Below, one piece after another: positions 40,838-48,892 of a stretch of 64,000 bases of DNA (positions are counted from its first letter, which is position 1; the number at the start of each line of letters is the position of its first letter). The position numbers were made by a program, and so were the translations under genes. The DNA is taken from positions 868,001 to 932,000 of the forward strand of contig CAVYJW010000006.1 of the NCBI GenBank assembly GCA_963768945.1, given 5' to 3'. The notes beneath the pieces were generated by a model. It had not been told where the DNA came from. It saw only the letters and a list, made by a program, of their open reading frames with translations, and made no database searches. The DNA is from RYN-230 sp963768945 (GTDB lineage: Bacteria; Actinomycetota; Actinomycetes; Streptosporangiales; Streptosporangiaceae).

Positions 40838-42718
40838 GTGAGTCTTGCCCGGCGCGCGGCCCGGCCGCTCCAGCTGGCTGCCCGGCCGTGGCAGGCTCCG
40901 GCCCGCGACCGCCCCCGCGGGGCTGCCCGGCTGGCTCCCTGGCTGATCCTGGGCGCCTACCTGCTGTGCGCCGTGGCGCTGACCTGGCATCTGTGGGGCG
41001 ACCCGGCGGGCCGCGCGCAGGTCGTGCCCGCCAACGGCGTCTCTCACGACATCGACTTGTTCGCCTGGTTCTTCCGGTATGAAGCCACCGCGATCGCTCA
41101 CGGGCGGCTCCCTGAGCTGGTGACCACCGCGCTGAACGCGCCGCAGGGCATCAACCTGATGTGGAACACCTCGTTCCTGCTGCCTGGAGTGGTGTTCGCC
41201 CCGCTGACGTTGCTCATCGGCCCGCAGGCCACTCTCACCACCGTGCTGACGCTGGGCTTCGCCGGCTCCGCGGCCACCATGTTCTGGGTCCTGCGCCGCT
41301 GGGGCGCCAGCCTGCCCGCGGCGGCCCTCGGCGGGGCGCTCTTCGGCTTCTCCCCCGCGCTACGCGTCGCCGCGGTAGGGCACTACCACCTGCAGTTCGC
41401 CGTGCTGCTGCCGCTCATCATCGACGCGCTGCTGACCCTGGTCACCGGCCGCGGCCGCCCGGTGCCCACCGGGGCCTGGCTGGGCCTGCTGACCGCCGCG
41501 CAACTGTTCATCGCCGAGGAGGCCGTGGCGCTGACGGCCTGGGCCGGCCTGCTGATCGTCGCGGTGCTGGCGGCCTCGCGTCCGCGCGCCGTGCCGGGGC
41601 TGGTCCGCGGGGCCGTGACCGGGCTCGCCAGTGCGGCGTGCGTGCTGCTGGTAACGGCTGGCTACCCTCTGTGGATCCAGCTCCACGGTCCTCTGGCCGA
41701 AGCCGGCGCCCCATGGAGCCCTGGGCTTTTCCGGAACCGGCCGGGCGACTTCGTGGACGGGCCCACCGGGTTCCTGTTCCACTCGCAGGCGACGGTGCAC
41801 TACCTGGACCACCATGCCGTACGGATGGTCGAGTACTTCGCCTACCTGGGCTGGCCCTTGCTGATCGTGCTGCTGCTGGCCGTGGTCCGGTTCTGGCGGG
41901 ACCTCCGGGTCCGGGCGCTGGCCCTCACCTTCGCCGTACTGGAGGTGTTCAGCCTCGGCAGCCACACCGTGGTGGTGCACGGCCTGCACTACCCGGCCGC
42001 CCTGCTCCCTTGGCACTATCTGCAGGGACTGCCCCTGCTGAACCAGACCCTGCCGAACAGGTTCTCGCTGCTGGCGGACGGCGCGGCCGCCATGATCCTC
42101 GCGTTCTCCCTGGATCTGGCCTGGGGGCGGGAATCGGCCCGCCAGGAGGCCCCGGCCTCAGCCCCATCCCGGGCCCCAGCCTGGCGTAAGGCCGCTGCCG
42201 TGGCGCTCATCGCTCTGGCGGTCGTGCCCATCATCCCTCTCCCGCTGCAGGCGGGGCCGATCATTGCGACCCCCTCTGGCTGGCAGCAGGCCTTCGCCCG
42301 GCTGCACCTGGCCAGCGACGCACCCGTACTGATCGTCCCACTCCAGGCCGCCACGGTGATGCGCTGGCAGGCCGACACCGGCGTCCCCGGCTCCGTGATC
42401 GGCGGCTACTGCATCGCACCTGCCCCGGGCACGGGCCTGGCGAAGGCATGCAGCAGCGGCAGGAAGCCGACCGCCAGCTATCTCAAGGACCTGTGGGAGG
42501 GCAAGCCGGGAGCCGTCGCCCCGTCCACCGCCCAGGTCCGGTCCGACCTGAGGTACTGGCGCCCGGCCGCCATCGTCGCCGTCACCAGCCGGGACTCCGG
42601 GCTCGGGCGTTACCTCACCAGCGTGTTCGGGCCGCCCACCCTGCAGGACCGGAGCGTGCTGGCCTGGCGGCCGGTGCGGTTCCCCCAGGCGATGGGAAAC
42701 GCCCCCGCGGCACGCTGA
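40838..42718 (+). CDS. Polytopic GT-C-like membrane protein, third paralogue
   Basis: A 626-residue membrane protein of the same family as those at 34549 and 38200. It has HDIDLFAWFFRYEAT (both acidic residues kept), NAPQGINLMWNTSFLLPG, LTLGFAGSAATMFWVLRRWG, NQTLPNRFSLLADGAAAM and GVPGSVIGGYCIAP. It is more distant than the other two are from each other. The GTG at 40838 follows GGGGAGG by 5 bases and is preferred over the GTG at 40832. It lies 37 bases after the DPM1-like gene, so the two are probably co-transcribed and may supply and use the same lipid-linked sugar. Confidence 0.85.
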   Translation: MSLARRAARPLQLAARPWQAPARDRPRGAARLAPWLILGAYLLCAVALTWHLWGDPAGRAQVVPANGVSHDIDLFAWFFRYEATAIAHGRLPELVTTALNAPQGINLMWNTSFLLPGVVFAPLTLLIGPQATLTTVLTLGFAGSAATMFWVLRRWGASLPAAALGGALFGFSPALRVAAVGHYHLQFAVLLPLIIDALLTLVTGRGRPVPTGAWLGLLTAAQLFIAEEAVALTAWAGLLIVAVLAASRPRAVPGLVRGAVTGLASAACVLLVTAGYPLWIQLHGPLAEAGAPWSPGLFRNRPGDFVDGPTGFLFHSQATVHYLDHHAVRMVEYFAYLGWPLLIVLLLAVVRFWRDLRVRALALTFAVLEVFSLGSHTVVVHGLHYPAALLPWHYLQGLPLLNQTLPNRFSLLADGAAAMILAFSLDLAWGRESARQEAPASAPSRAPAWRKAAAVALIALAVVPIIPLPLQAGPIIATPSGWQQAFARLHLASDAPVLIVPLQAATVMRWQADTGVPGSVIGGYCIAPAPGTGLAKACSSGRKPTASYLKDLWEGKPGAVAPSTAQVRSDLRYWRPAAIVAVTSRDSGLGRYLTSVFGPPTLQDRSVLAWRPVRFPQAMGNAPAAR

Positions 42719-42722
42719 ACGG

Positions 42723-44042
42723 CTAGGCGCGGCCGAGGGCCCGGTACGTCCAGCCCGCGGCCTGCCAGGTTCCGGCGTCGAGGGCGTTCCGCCCGTCCGC
42801 GATGTTCCGCCGGGTCACGGCCTTCCCGATGACCTCCGGATCCGCCTGGCTGAACTCCGGCCACTCGGTCAGCAGGAGCAGCACGTCAGCCTCGGCGGCC
42901 GCGCCGAGGATCGAGCCGGCGTAACCAAGTTCCGGGTGCGCCTGCCGGGCCCGGTCCATGGCCACCGGGTCGTAGGCGGTGACCCGGGCCCCCCGGGCGT
43001 GGACTTCGGCCGCCACGGCCAGGGCCGGGGAATCGCGGATGTCGTCGGAATCAGGCTTGAACGCCAAGCCCAGCACGCCGACCCTGCACCCCGCCAGCGA
43101 CCCGCCCGCCAGCTCCTGGGCCAGCCCGGCCATCCGGGCCCGCCGGCGGCCGTTGATCGCGTCCATCTCACGCAGGAACGAGACGGAGTCGGCCACGCCC
43201 AGCTCCGCCGCCCGGGTCATGAACGCCCGGATGTCCTTGGGCAGGCAGCCGCCGCCGAACCCCAGCCCGGGCCGGAGGCTGGCCGCCCCGATCCGGTGAT
43301 CGTAGGCGAGCGCTTCAGCCAGCTCGGTGACGTCCCCGTGGGCCGCCTCGCAGACCTCGGCCATGGCGTTGATGAAGGAGATCTTCGTGGCCAGGAACGC
43401 GTTGGCGGCGATCTTCACCAGCTCGGCTGTCTCGTAGCCGGTGACCAGGAAGGGCACACCTGCCGCGATCGGCTCCGCGTACACCTCGCGCAGGATCGCC
43501 TCGGCCTCCGCCGACCGCACCCCGACCACGATCCGTTCTGGCCGCAGCGTGTCGGCCACCGCGAACCCCTCGCGCAGGAACTCCGGGTTCCAGGCCAGCT
43601 GGACCGCCACCCCGGCGGGGGCGAGCTCGGCCACCCGTTCGGCGAGCGTCCCGGCCGTGCCCACCGGGATGGTGGACTTGCCGACAACCAGGCATGGCCG
43701 TTCCAGCCGCGGAGCCAGCGCCTCGACGCAGCCCAGCAGCTGGGAAAGGTCGGCACCTCCCGAGTCGGCCCGCTGCGGCGTGCCCACGCACACGAAGTGG
43801 ACGTCGCCGAACTCCGCAGCTTCGGCGTACGAGGTGGTGAACCGGAGCCGGCCCGACCTCAGGCCCCGGCCGAGCAGCTCGTCCAGCCCGGGGTCGTAGA
43901 AGGGCAGCTCACCTTCGGCCAGCGCGGCGACCACGTCTGGATCGCTGTCCAGGCCGAGTACATCGAAACCCAGCTCCGCGAGGCACGCGGCGTGCGTGGC
44001 CCCGAGGTATCCGGTGCCCAGCACGGTGATACGAAGGGCCAC
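42723..44042 (-). CDS. UDP-glucose/GDP-mannose dehydrogenase family (UDP-glucose 6-dehydrogenase)
   Basis: NAD-dependent sugar-nucleotide dehydrogenase giving a uronic acid donor, most likely UDP-glucuronate. The 439-residue protein has the NAD fold ITVLGTGYLGATHAACLAELG split over residues 4-24, FVCVGTPQ, WNPEFLREG, KIAANAFLATKISFINAM and the catalytic Cys in GFGGGCLPKDIRAF. GTG 44042 is chosen, with GGAGG 8 bases upstream. It is convergent with the GT-C cluster, ending four bases after it. Uronic acid would suit an acidic envelope polysaccharide. GDP-mannose as substrate cannot be excluded. Confidence 0.92.
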   Translation of the reverse strand: MALRITVLGTGYLGATHAACLAELGFDVLGLDSDPDVVAALAEGELPFYDPGLDELLGRGLRSGRLRFTTSYAEAAEFGDVHFVCVGTPQRADSGGADLSQLLGCVEALAPRLERPCLVVGKSTIPVGTAGTLAERVAELAPAGVAVQLAWNPEFLREGFAVADTLRPERIVVGVRSAEAEAILREVYAEPIAAGVPFLVTGYETAELVKIAANAFLATKISFINAMAEVCEAAHGDVTELAEALAYDHRIGAASLRPGLGFGGGCLPKDIRAFMTRAAELGVADSVSFLREMDAINGRRRARMAGLAQELAGGSLAGCRVGVLGLAFKPDSDDIRDSPALAVAAEVHARGARVTAYDPVAMDRARQAHPELGYAGSILGAAAEADVLLLLTEWPEFSQADPEVIGKAVTRRNIADGRNALDAGTWQAAGWTYRALGRA

Positions 44043-44239
44043 GGCACCTTCCTCCCTGGTCTCTTCGGCCACGACGTGCGCTCACTTCCCGGTCTGCCCC
44101 CGGGTGGGCGCCCCATGCCCGTTGACGCCCGCCGATATGCCGGGCAAAGCTGGCAGGCGTGACCTTTCACGCAGGTCAGCGGCCGATCGGGGGGGCGCCG
44201 GACCTCAGCCGGACTTGATCGTCTCCGGACGGCACGGCC

Positions 44240-45373
44240 CTACTGGACCGGCGGGAGCCTGATGCCGCCGTGGGCCCACGGGCGGGTGAAGCCGACCACG
44301 GTGCCGTCTCCCGGCGCCGCGGCGGAGGTGCCGTAAGCGGAGATCCGGATGGCAAAGCCGGTCGCGTAGGCCTCGATCATCATGCCCTTGCCGATGACCA
44401 GGCCGACGTGCCCCGGGGCCGTCGGCGTGCCGTCCGAGCCCGCGAAGAACACCAGATCGCCGGGCTGTACCTGGCTGGCCGGGATCTTCGGCCCCCAGGC
44501 CCATTGCTGCTGCGAGGTCCGCGGGATGCTGATGCCCGCCGCCCGGTAGGCCATCATCACCAGCCCGGAGCAGTCGAACGCATCGGGGCCGGTGCCGCCC
44601 CACAGATAGGGCTTGCCCAGCTGCTCCCGCGCGTATCCGATCACCGTGGAGACCGCCTGGTTCGGTACCGCTGCCGTCTGCGCGCTGGTCAGGCACTCCG
44701 GCGCGCTCACCGTGGTGGTGTTGCTCTCGGTGTAGCCGCCCCGGCTGTAGACGCCCGCCCAGTACAGCACTGTCTGCACATAGGACTGGAGGTGGTTGTA
44801 GGCGAAGATGGCCCCGCTGACGTCGTTCTGCACCCCGTGCGCGAGCAGGTACTTGGCCGCGCCCGCGATGGCATCCGCGGGATCGTAGACGCTGGCCACG
44901 CCGTCGCCGTCCTCGTCGGTGGCCACCCCGCTGACCACCTCGGACGCTGGGTGCACCGGGCTGCCACCCCAGGTGTTGCCGGACGCGCCGCCGATGCCGA
45001 TCTGCATGGGCCCGGCCGCGCCGAACGCGTTCGACCCGGAGTGCACGCCGGGGAGGTTCGACCGGCCGTCGTCGGACTCCACTTCGCCGATCCCGGCGAG
45101 CAGCACCCAGGGCACCCCGTACTGCTGCCCGACCTTCTTGAACAAGCCGAGGTAGTTGGCGGGGATGGAGTTGCGGGCCGCAGTGGTCACCACCGGCTGG
45201 GTCGCGGCGGCGGTACCGGACGAGGGGCAGCCGACGCCCGCGGCGAAGAGCATGCTGGCCCCGCCAACCATCGCCATCGGGATCACAGCCACGGCCGTGA
45301 CCAGGAGCGCAGCCACCCCGATCGCCACCAGCACCGCGAGCCTGCCAGCGCTGAAGCCGAAGCGCCAGCTCAC
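44240..45373 (-). CDS. Cell-wall hydrolase: lytic transglycosylase plus NlpC/P60 peptidase
   Basis: Two-domain murein hydrolase like CwlT/TcpG of Gram-positive conjugation systems, which opens the wall for a secretion channel. The 377-residue protein has an N-terminal membrane anchor (residues about 10-45), a lysozyme-like transglycosylase domain at about 70-215 with the catalytic Glu in GIGEVESDDGRS, and an NlpC/P60 domain at about 245-377 with Cys in DAFDCSGLVMMAY and His in APGHVGLVIGKG. It is the last gene of the secretion operon; its start overlaps the preceding stop as GTGA. Confidence 0.92.
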   Translation of the reverse strand: MSWRFGFSAGRLAVLVAIGVAALLVTAVAVIPMAMVGGASMLFAAGVGCPSSGTAAATQPVVTTAARNSIPANYLGLFKKVGQQYGVPWVLLAGIGEVESDDGRSNLPGVHSGSNAFGAAGPMQIGIGGASGNTWGGSPVHPASEVVSGVATDEDGDGVASVYDPADAIAGAAKYLLAHGVQNDVSGAIFAYNHLQSYVQTVLYWAGVYSRGGYTESNTTTVSAPECLTSAQTAAVPNQAVSTVIGYAREQLGKPYLWGGTGPDAFDCSGLVMMAYRAAGISIPRTSQQQWAWGPKIPASQVQPGDLVFFAGSDGTPTAPGHVGLVIGKGMMIEAYATGFAIRISAYGTSAAAPGDGTVVGFTRPWAHGGIRLPPVQ

Positions 45374-46023
45374 GAATTCCCTGCCGAGGCCAGCTCGATG
45401 TCGTTGACCAGCCAGCTCTCGCCACTGCCGGTCAGGGTGATGGCGTACTGCACGTTGCTGCGGCTCGTCCCCTGCTTGGCGTGCATCGTCTGGACGATGG
45501 TCACCACGAACGTCAGGCTGCCGGAGCCGAAGGTCCGGATCGAGTTGATCACCGCACGGGCAGACGAGACCTGCTGCTGCCGGGTGCGCTGGCTGGCCAC
45601 GCCGGGCGTGCCGTACGCCCGCGCCAGGGTGGCGCTGAGCTCACTGGTGGCCAGGCTGCGCAGGCTCGCCACGTAGCCGGACGTGCCCTCCCGGTAGGAG
45701 AAGGTGTCGTACGCCGCCCCGAACGCCTCCGTGACGCTGGCCGCCTTGGCCAGGTCGGCCTGGCTGAACGGGAGCCATTGGTAGATGTCGGGCGCCGACC
45801 CGGCCGGGGACGCGGGCGTGGCGGGTGCGGTGGAGGGCGCGGGGACGGCCGGGGACGTCCTCGCGGTGCCGCTCGCCGACGCGCTGGGCGTCGCGGTGGC
45901 CTGGCCGTGGCCCTGCCCCAGCGCCGAGCGCACGCCCGGAATGAGCAGATATGCCCCCATGCCGCCGAGCACGACGACAATGCCGAGGAAGGCCAGCACC
46001 CGCTGGGCCGGGCTCAGGTCCAT
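45370..46023 (-). CDS. Membrane-anchored hypothetical protein of the secretion operon (VirB8/TcpC-like fold possible)
   Basis: A 217-residue protein with one N-terminal membrane segment (about 10-30), a Thr/Ser/Pro/Ala linker (about 40-78) and a C-terminal alpha/beta domain. The ending QYAITLTGSGESWLVNDIEL is typical of NTF2-like domains found in VirB8- and TcpC-type scaffold proteins. No exact family is recognised. It lies between the VirB6-like gene (10 bases) and the hydrolase (overlap), so it is part of the same apparatus. A structure prediction would settle the NTF2-like idea. Confidence 0.75.
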   Translation of the reverse strand: MDLSPAQRVLAFLGIVVVLGGMGAYLLIPGVRSALGQGHGQATATPSASASGTARTSPAVPAPSTAPATPASPAGSAPDIYQWLPFSQADLAKAASVTEAFGAAYDTFSYREGTSGYVASLRSLATSELSATLARAYGTPGVASQRTRQQQVSSARAVINSIRTFGSGSLTFVVTIVQTMHAKQGTSRSNVQYAITLTGSGESWLVNDIELASAGNS

Positions 46024-46032
46024 GTCAGTCCG

Positions 46033-47937
46033 CTACTTCTTCCGGCGGACCGGGCGCAGCCAGAAAGGACCGGGTGGGCCGGGGTCCGCGCCGGAGCCGG
46101 CCGGGCCACTCCCCCGGCTGCCACCGGCCTGGCTGCCACTCCCCTGGCTGCCACCGGCCTGGCTGCCACCGCCCGGGCCACGTCCGGAGGGCGGCGCCGC
46201 GGACTGGCCTGTGCCGCCGCCGGGGCCGCTGTCCCTGCCCCGCAACGGTGGTGCCGCGTTCCGGGACGGGCCTCCGCTGCGGGTCGGGCTGGCACCGCGG
46301 GACGGCCTCCCCCAGAAGGGAGACCCGCTGCCCTGGCCGCTGGACCCCGGTGTGCCCGACCCGGGATCGCCGCCCCGCGCCGGCGCGCTCCCCGCGGGGC
46401 TCCTGCCCCGGGCCGGCGTGCCGGTGCGGGAGGGAGCGCCCCGTGAGGGGGCCGCCCCGAACGTCGGCGGTGCCGCACCCGTCCCCGCGCTGCCCCCGGA
46501 CGGCGGCGCCGCCGCGGGTGCGCGCGGCGCCGTATCTGGCCAGCGCTGCCGGGCCGCTCCCGGACGCGACGCGGCGGGCGGGGGGCTCGCGGGTGCGCCG
46601 GGTGCCCGGCCGGTCTGAGCCCGGCCCGAGGGAGCACCATCGGAGGGGGCGGCAGCACCGCCAGAGGGTGCACCGGCCCGCTGACCGCTCCCCCCGTCCG
46701 GTCGGGCCCGGCCTGCGGCGGCGTCGGCCGCGCCGGAGCGGGCCCAGCCCGACGGATTGCGCTGCTGGCTGCCGCCGTCCCGGTCCGGCAGGTCCAGCGG
46801 TGGCGCCGCACGCGCGCTTCCCTCGGCGTCGGCGGCGGCCCGGCCCCGGCCGCGGGCCGCCACCCCATTCCGGCCCGACCCGCCCTGGTAGGTCTCGTCA
46901 GGGGCATCGCCCGGGGCGCTGGCCTGTTCTGGCCCCTCCTCACTGCCCGCCGTCGCCGCGGAGGCCGCCGAGGCCCCCGCTGCCGCGGCGCCCACACCGC
47001 CCGCCACCGCGGCCGTCGCGGCCAGGCCGGCGGCTTGCGCCGGGTTGCGCCTGGCCCACCGGGCCGCCCGGTACGCGGCGAAGCCGGGGACACCCACGGT
47101 GGCAGCGTCCAGCGTGTTCCGCCGCGCAGTGCTGCCCGCCTGGGCCAGGCCCTCCTCGGCCCGGTCGCGGGAGCCGACCATGCCGTACCCCACCGCGGAG
47201 AACAGGTGCACGAACGGCTTCCGGTAGATGAACACCGCGACGGTGACCAGGGCGATCATCAGGATTTTCAGCGCCCAGGGCAGCACCGCGTCACTGGTGC
47301 CCATGATCAGGGAGTAGGCGTACAGCAGGATGCTGAGGACCAAGGCCACGGCCGCCTGTTTGAGCAGGACGCCGACGAGCATCTCGACCCAGCGCAGCGC
47401 GACCACCCGGCCGAACCCGGGATGGGTTCCGACGATGAGGAAGAACGGCCCGGCCACGAGCAGCAGCAGGAACCCGAGTTTCAGGATGATCAGCGTGATC
47501 GCGATCAGCAGCACCAGGACGCCCGCAACGAGCGCCGCGAACAGTGCCGCGAACGCGATCTCCAGCCGGGTGGGGTACTGGTTCCCCTGGAACAGCGAGT
47601 AGACGTCGGGATCGTTCTGCTTGATTGACTGGGCGATGCCCGCGTAGGCGTCTTCCTTGGCCTGGATCAGGGACGGGGTGGGGTTCTCGTTGGTGGCGAT
47701 GGCCTGGGCCCACAGCAGCTGGCGGGCGTACTGGTTGACCACCGTGGGCTTCGCGCCCTTGCCGGTGGTGTAGGTCGTGGTGCCGAACTCACCGTCCAGC
47801 CACGGCTTGCAGACCAGCACGGCCCACAGCTCGTTGGCGTTCTGGTCCACGACGCCCGACCCGCCGGTGAAGTTATAGTTGGCCGCGTTCACCTGCGGGT
47901 CGTGGCCCTGCACCGGGACGCAGTTGCTCGCGGCCGG
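46033..47937 (-). CDS. VirB6/TcpH-like channel protein, C-terminal part (after frameshift)
   Basis: Continuation, in a second frame, of the gene that starts at 48836. It carries an extracytoplasmic region (SNCVPVQGHDPQVNAANYNF), then at least four membrane segments such as VLVLLIAITLIILKLGFLLL and QAAVALVLSILLYAYSLIMG, followed by ~330 residues of disordered Gly/Ser/Pro/Arg-rich sequence. This is the design of the polytopic inner-membrane channel of type IV secretion systems. It has no start of its own: upstream codons in this frame are out-of-frame sequence. Restoring one base near 47937-47945 gives a ~934-residue protein. Confidence 0.75.
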   Translation of the reverse strand, partial: PAASNCVPVQGHDPQVNAANYNFTGGSGVVDQNANELWAVLVCKPWLDGEFGTTTYTTGKGAKPTVVNQYARQLLWAQAIATNENPTPSLIQAKEDAYAGIAQSIKQNDPDVYSLFQGNQYPTRLEIAFAALFAALVAGVLVLLIAITLIILKLGFLLLLVAGPFFLIVGTHPGFGRVVALRWVEMLVGVLLKQAAVALVLSILLYAYSLIMGTSDAVLPWALKILMIALVTVAVFIYRKPFVHLFSAVGYGMVGSRDRAEEGLAQAGSTARRNTLDAATVGVPGFAAYRAARWARRNPAQAAGLAATAAVAGGVGAAAAGASAASAATAGSEEGPEQASAPGDAPDETYQGGSGRNGVAARGRGRAAADAEGSARAAPPLDLPDRDGGSQQRNPSGWARSGAADAAAGRARPDGGSGQRAGAPSGGAAAPSDGAPSGRAQTGRAPGAPASPPPAASRPGAARQRWPDTAPRAPAAAPPSGGSAGTGAAPPTFGAAPSRGAPSRTGTPARGRSPAGSAPARGGDPGSGTPGSSGQGSGSPFWGRPSRGASPTRSGGPSRNAAPPLRGRDSGPGGGTGQSAAPPSGRGPGGGSQAGGSQGSGSQAGGSRGSGPAGSGADPGPPGPFWLRPVRRKK

Positions 47938-48836
47938 GCCGGCAGCCCGGCGAATGCCACGTTCAGGGTCTGGGTGATCCCGTTGGACACGGTCTTGCCC
48001 AGGCCGGTGAAGTCGGCGGGCCGCCCGATGAGCCAGATGGCCGCCGCACAGGCGATGACCATCCAGATGGTGCCCTCGATCGTCCTGGTGGCCCGCTTGC
48101 GGATCAGCCCCTGCCAGGCCAGCCAGATCGCGCCGATGATGACCACGGGGGCCAGGAACGGGAAGTAGATCGCGTTGCCCAGGCTGGTGATGAGCCGGTC
48201 CACCGCGTCGGTCAGCCACGACAGGATGCCCTCGCCGGCCGCGGACTGGTAGACGGTAATCGTGACCCGGTCAAGCGCCTTCGAGGCGTCGAAGACCATG
48301 CCCGCGACGCTGTTGCCGATCAGCGAGGTCATGTCCGAGCACTGCATGTCGTAGGCCGCCCAGGACTGGCCCGCCATGCCGTAGCTGTCATAGAGGGTGG
48401 CGGGCTGTTTCCCGCCGGTCACGGGCGGCTGGATCAGCGAATCGATCCCGCCCGCCGCCGGCTCCGGCGCGGGGACGGACGGCTGGCAGATGTTGTTGAG
48501 GTCGCCTATTAAACCGCTGGACCCCGCGTTGCAGAAGCCGAGCAGGCCGCCGATGTCGCCGATCCCGGGGACAGAGCAGATGCCCGTCGGGGCGTTCCCG
48601 GCGGCCGGGGTGCTGGCGGCAGCCCGCGCCCCGGGCCGCGCGTCCACGGCGTGCTGGCCCGTCACCGCGTGCTGGCCCGTCACCGCGTGCTGGCCCGTCG
48701 CGGCGGGCGCGCCGACCGCAGCCTGCGCGATCGCCGGCGACCCGAGCAGGGCCGCCCCGGCCACGGCAATGATCACACCGGGCACGGCGAGGGTTCTGCG
48801 GACTACCTTGGCGGTCCGGCGGAAGACTCTGGCCAT
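47889..48836 (-). CDS. VirB6/TcpH-like channel protein, N-terminal part (before frameshift)
   Basis: From ATG 48836 (AGGAG six bases upstream) the product has a basic start, a signal peptide (VIIAVAGAALLGSPAIAQA), a repeat of QHAVTG units, a cysteine-containing outer domain (TGICSVPGIGDIGGLLGFC) and two membrane segments (FLAPVVIIGAIWLAW, IWMVIACAAAIWLIG). The true frame breaks after QTLNVAFAGLPA near 47940; the last ~17 residues to the stop at 47889 are out of frame. The C-terminal part is at 46033-47937. Gene order places it after the VirB4 ATPase, as in Gram-positive conjugation operons. Confidence 0.75.
   Translation of the reverse strand: MARVFRRTAKVVRRTLAVPGVIIAVAGAALLGSPAIAQAAVGAPAATGQHAVTGQHAVTGQHAVDARPGARAAASTPAAGNAPTGICSVPGIGDIGGLLGFCNAGSSGLIGDLNNICQPSVPAPEPAAGGIDSLIQPPVTGGKQPATLYDSYGMAGQSWAAYDMQCSDMTSLIGNSVAGMVFDASKALDRVTITVYQSAAGEGILSWLTDAVDRLITSLGNAIYFPFLAPVVIIGAIWLAWQGLIRKRATRTIEGTIWMVIACAAAIWLIGRPADFTGLGKTVSNGITQTLNVAFAGLPARPRATASRCRATTRR
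48649..48702 (-). repeat. 18-bp tandem repeat x3 in the VirB6-like gene
   Basis: Three copies of GCGTGCTGGCCCGTCACC (the last with a variant end) just after the signal peptide, in frame and encoding a repeated hexapeptide. Confidence 0.9.
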
Positions 48837-48892
48837 GGTGGGCTCCTGAAGCCTGGGGGGAGAGGCTGGTCGGGGCAAGAAGTGACCACTGG

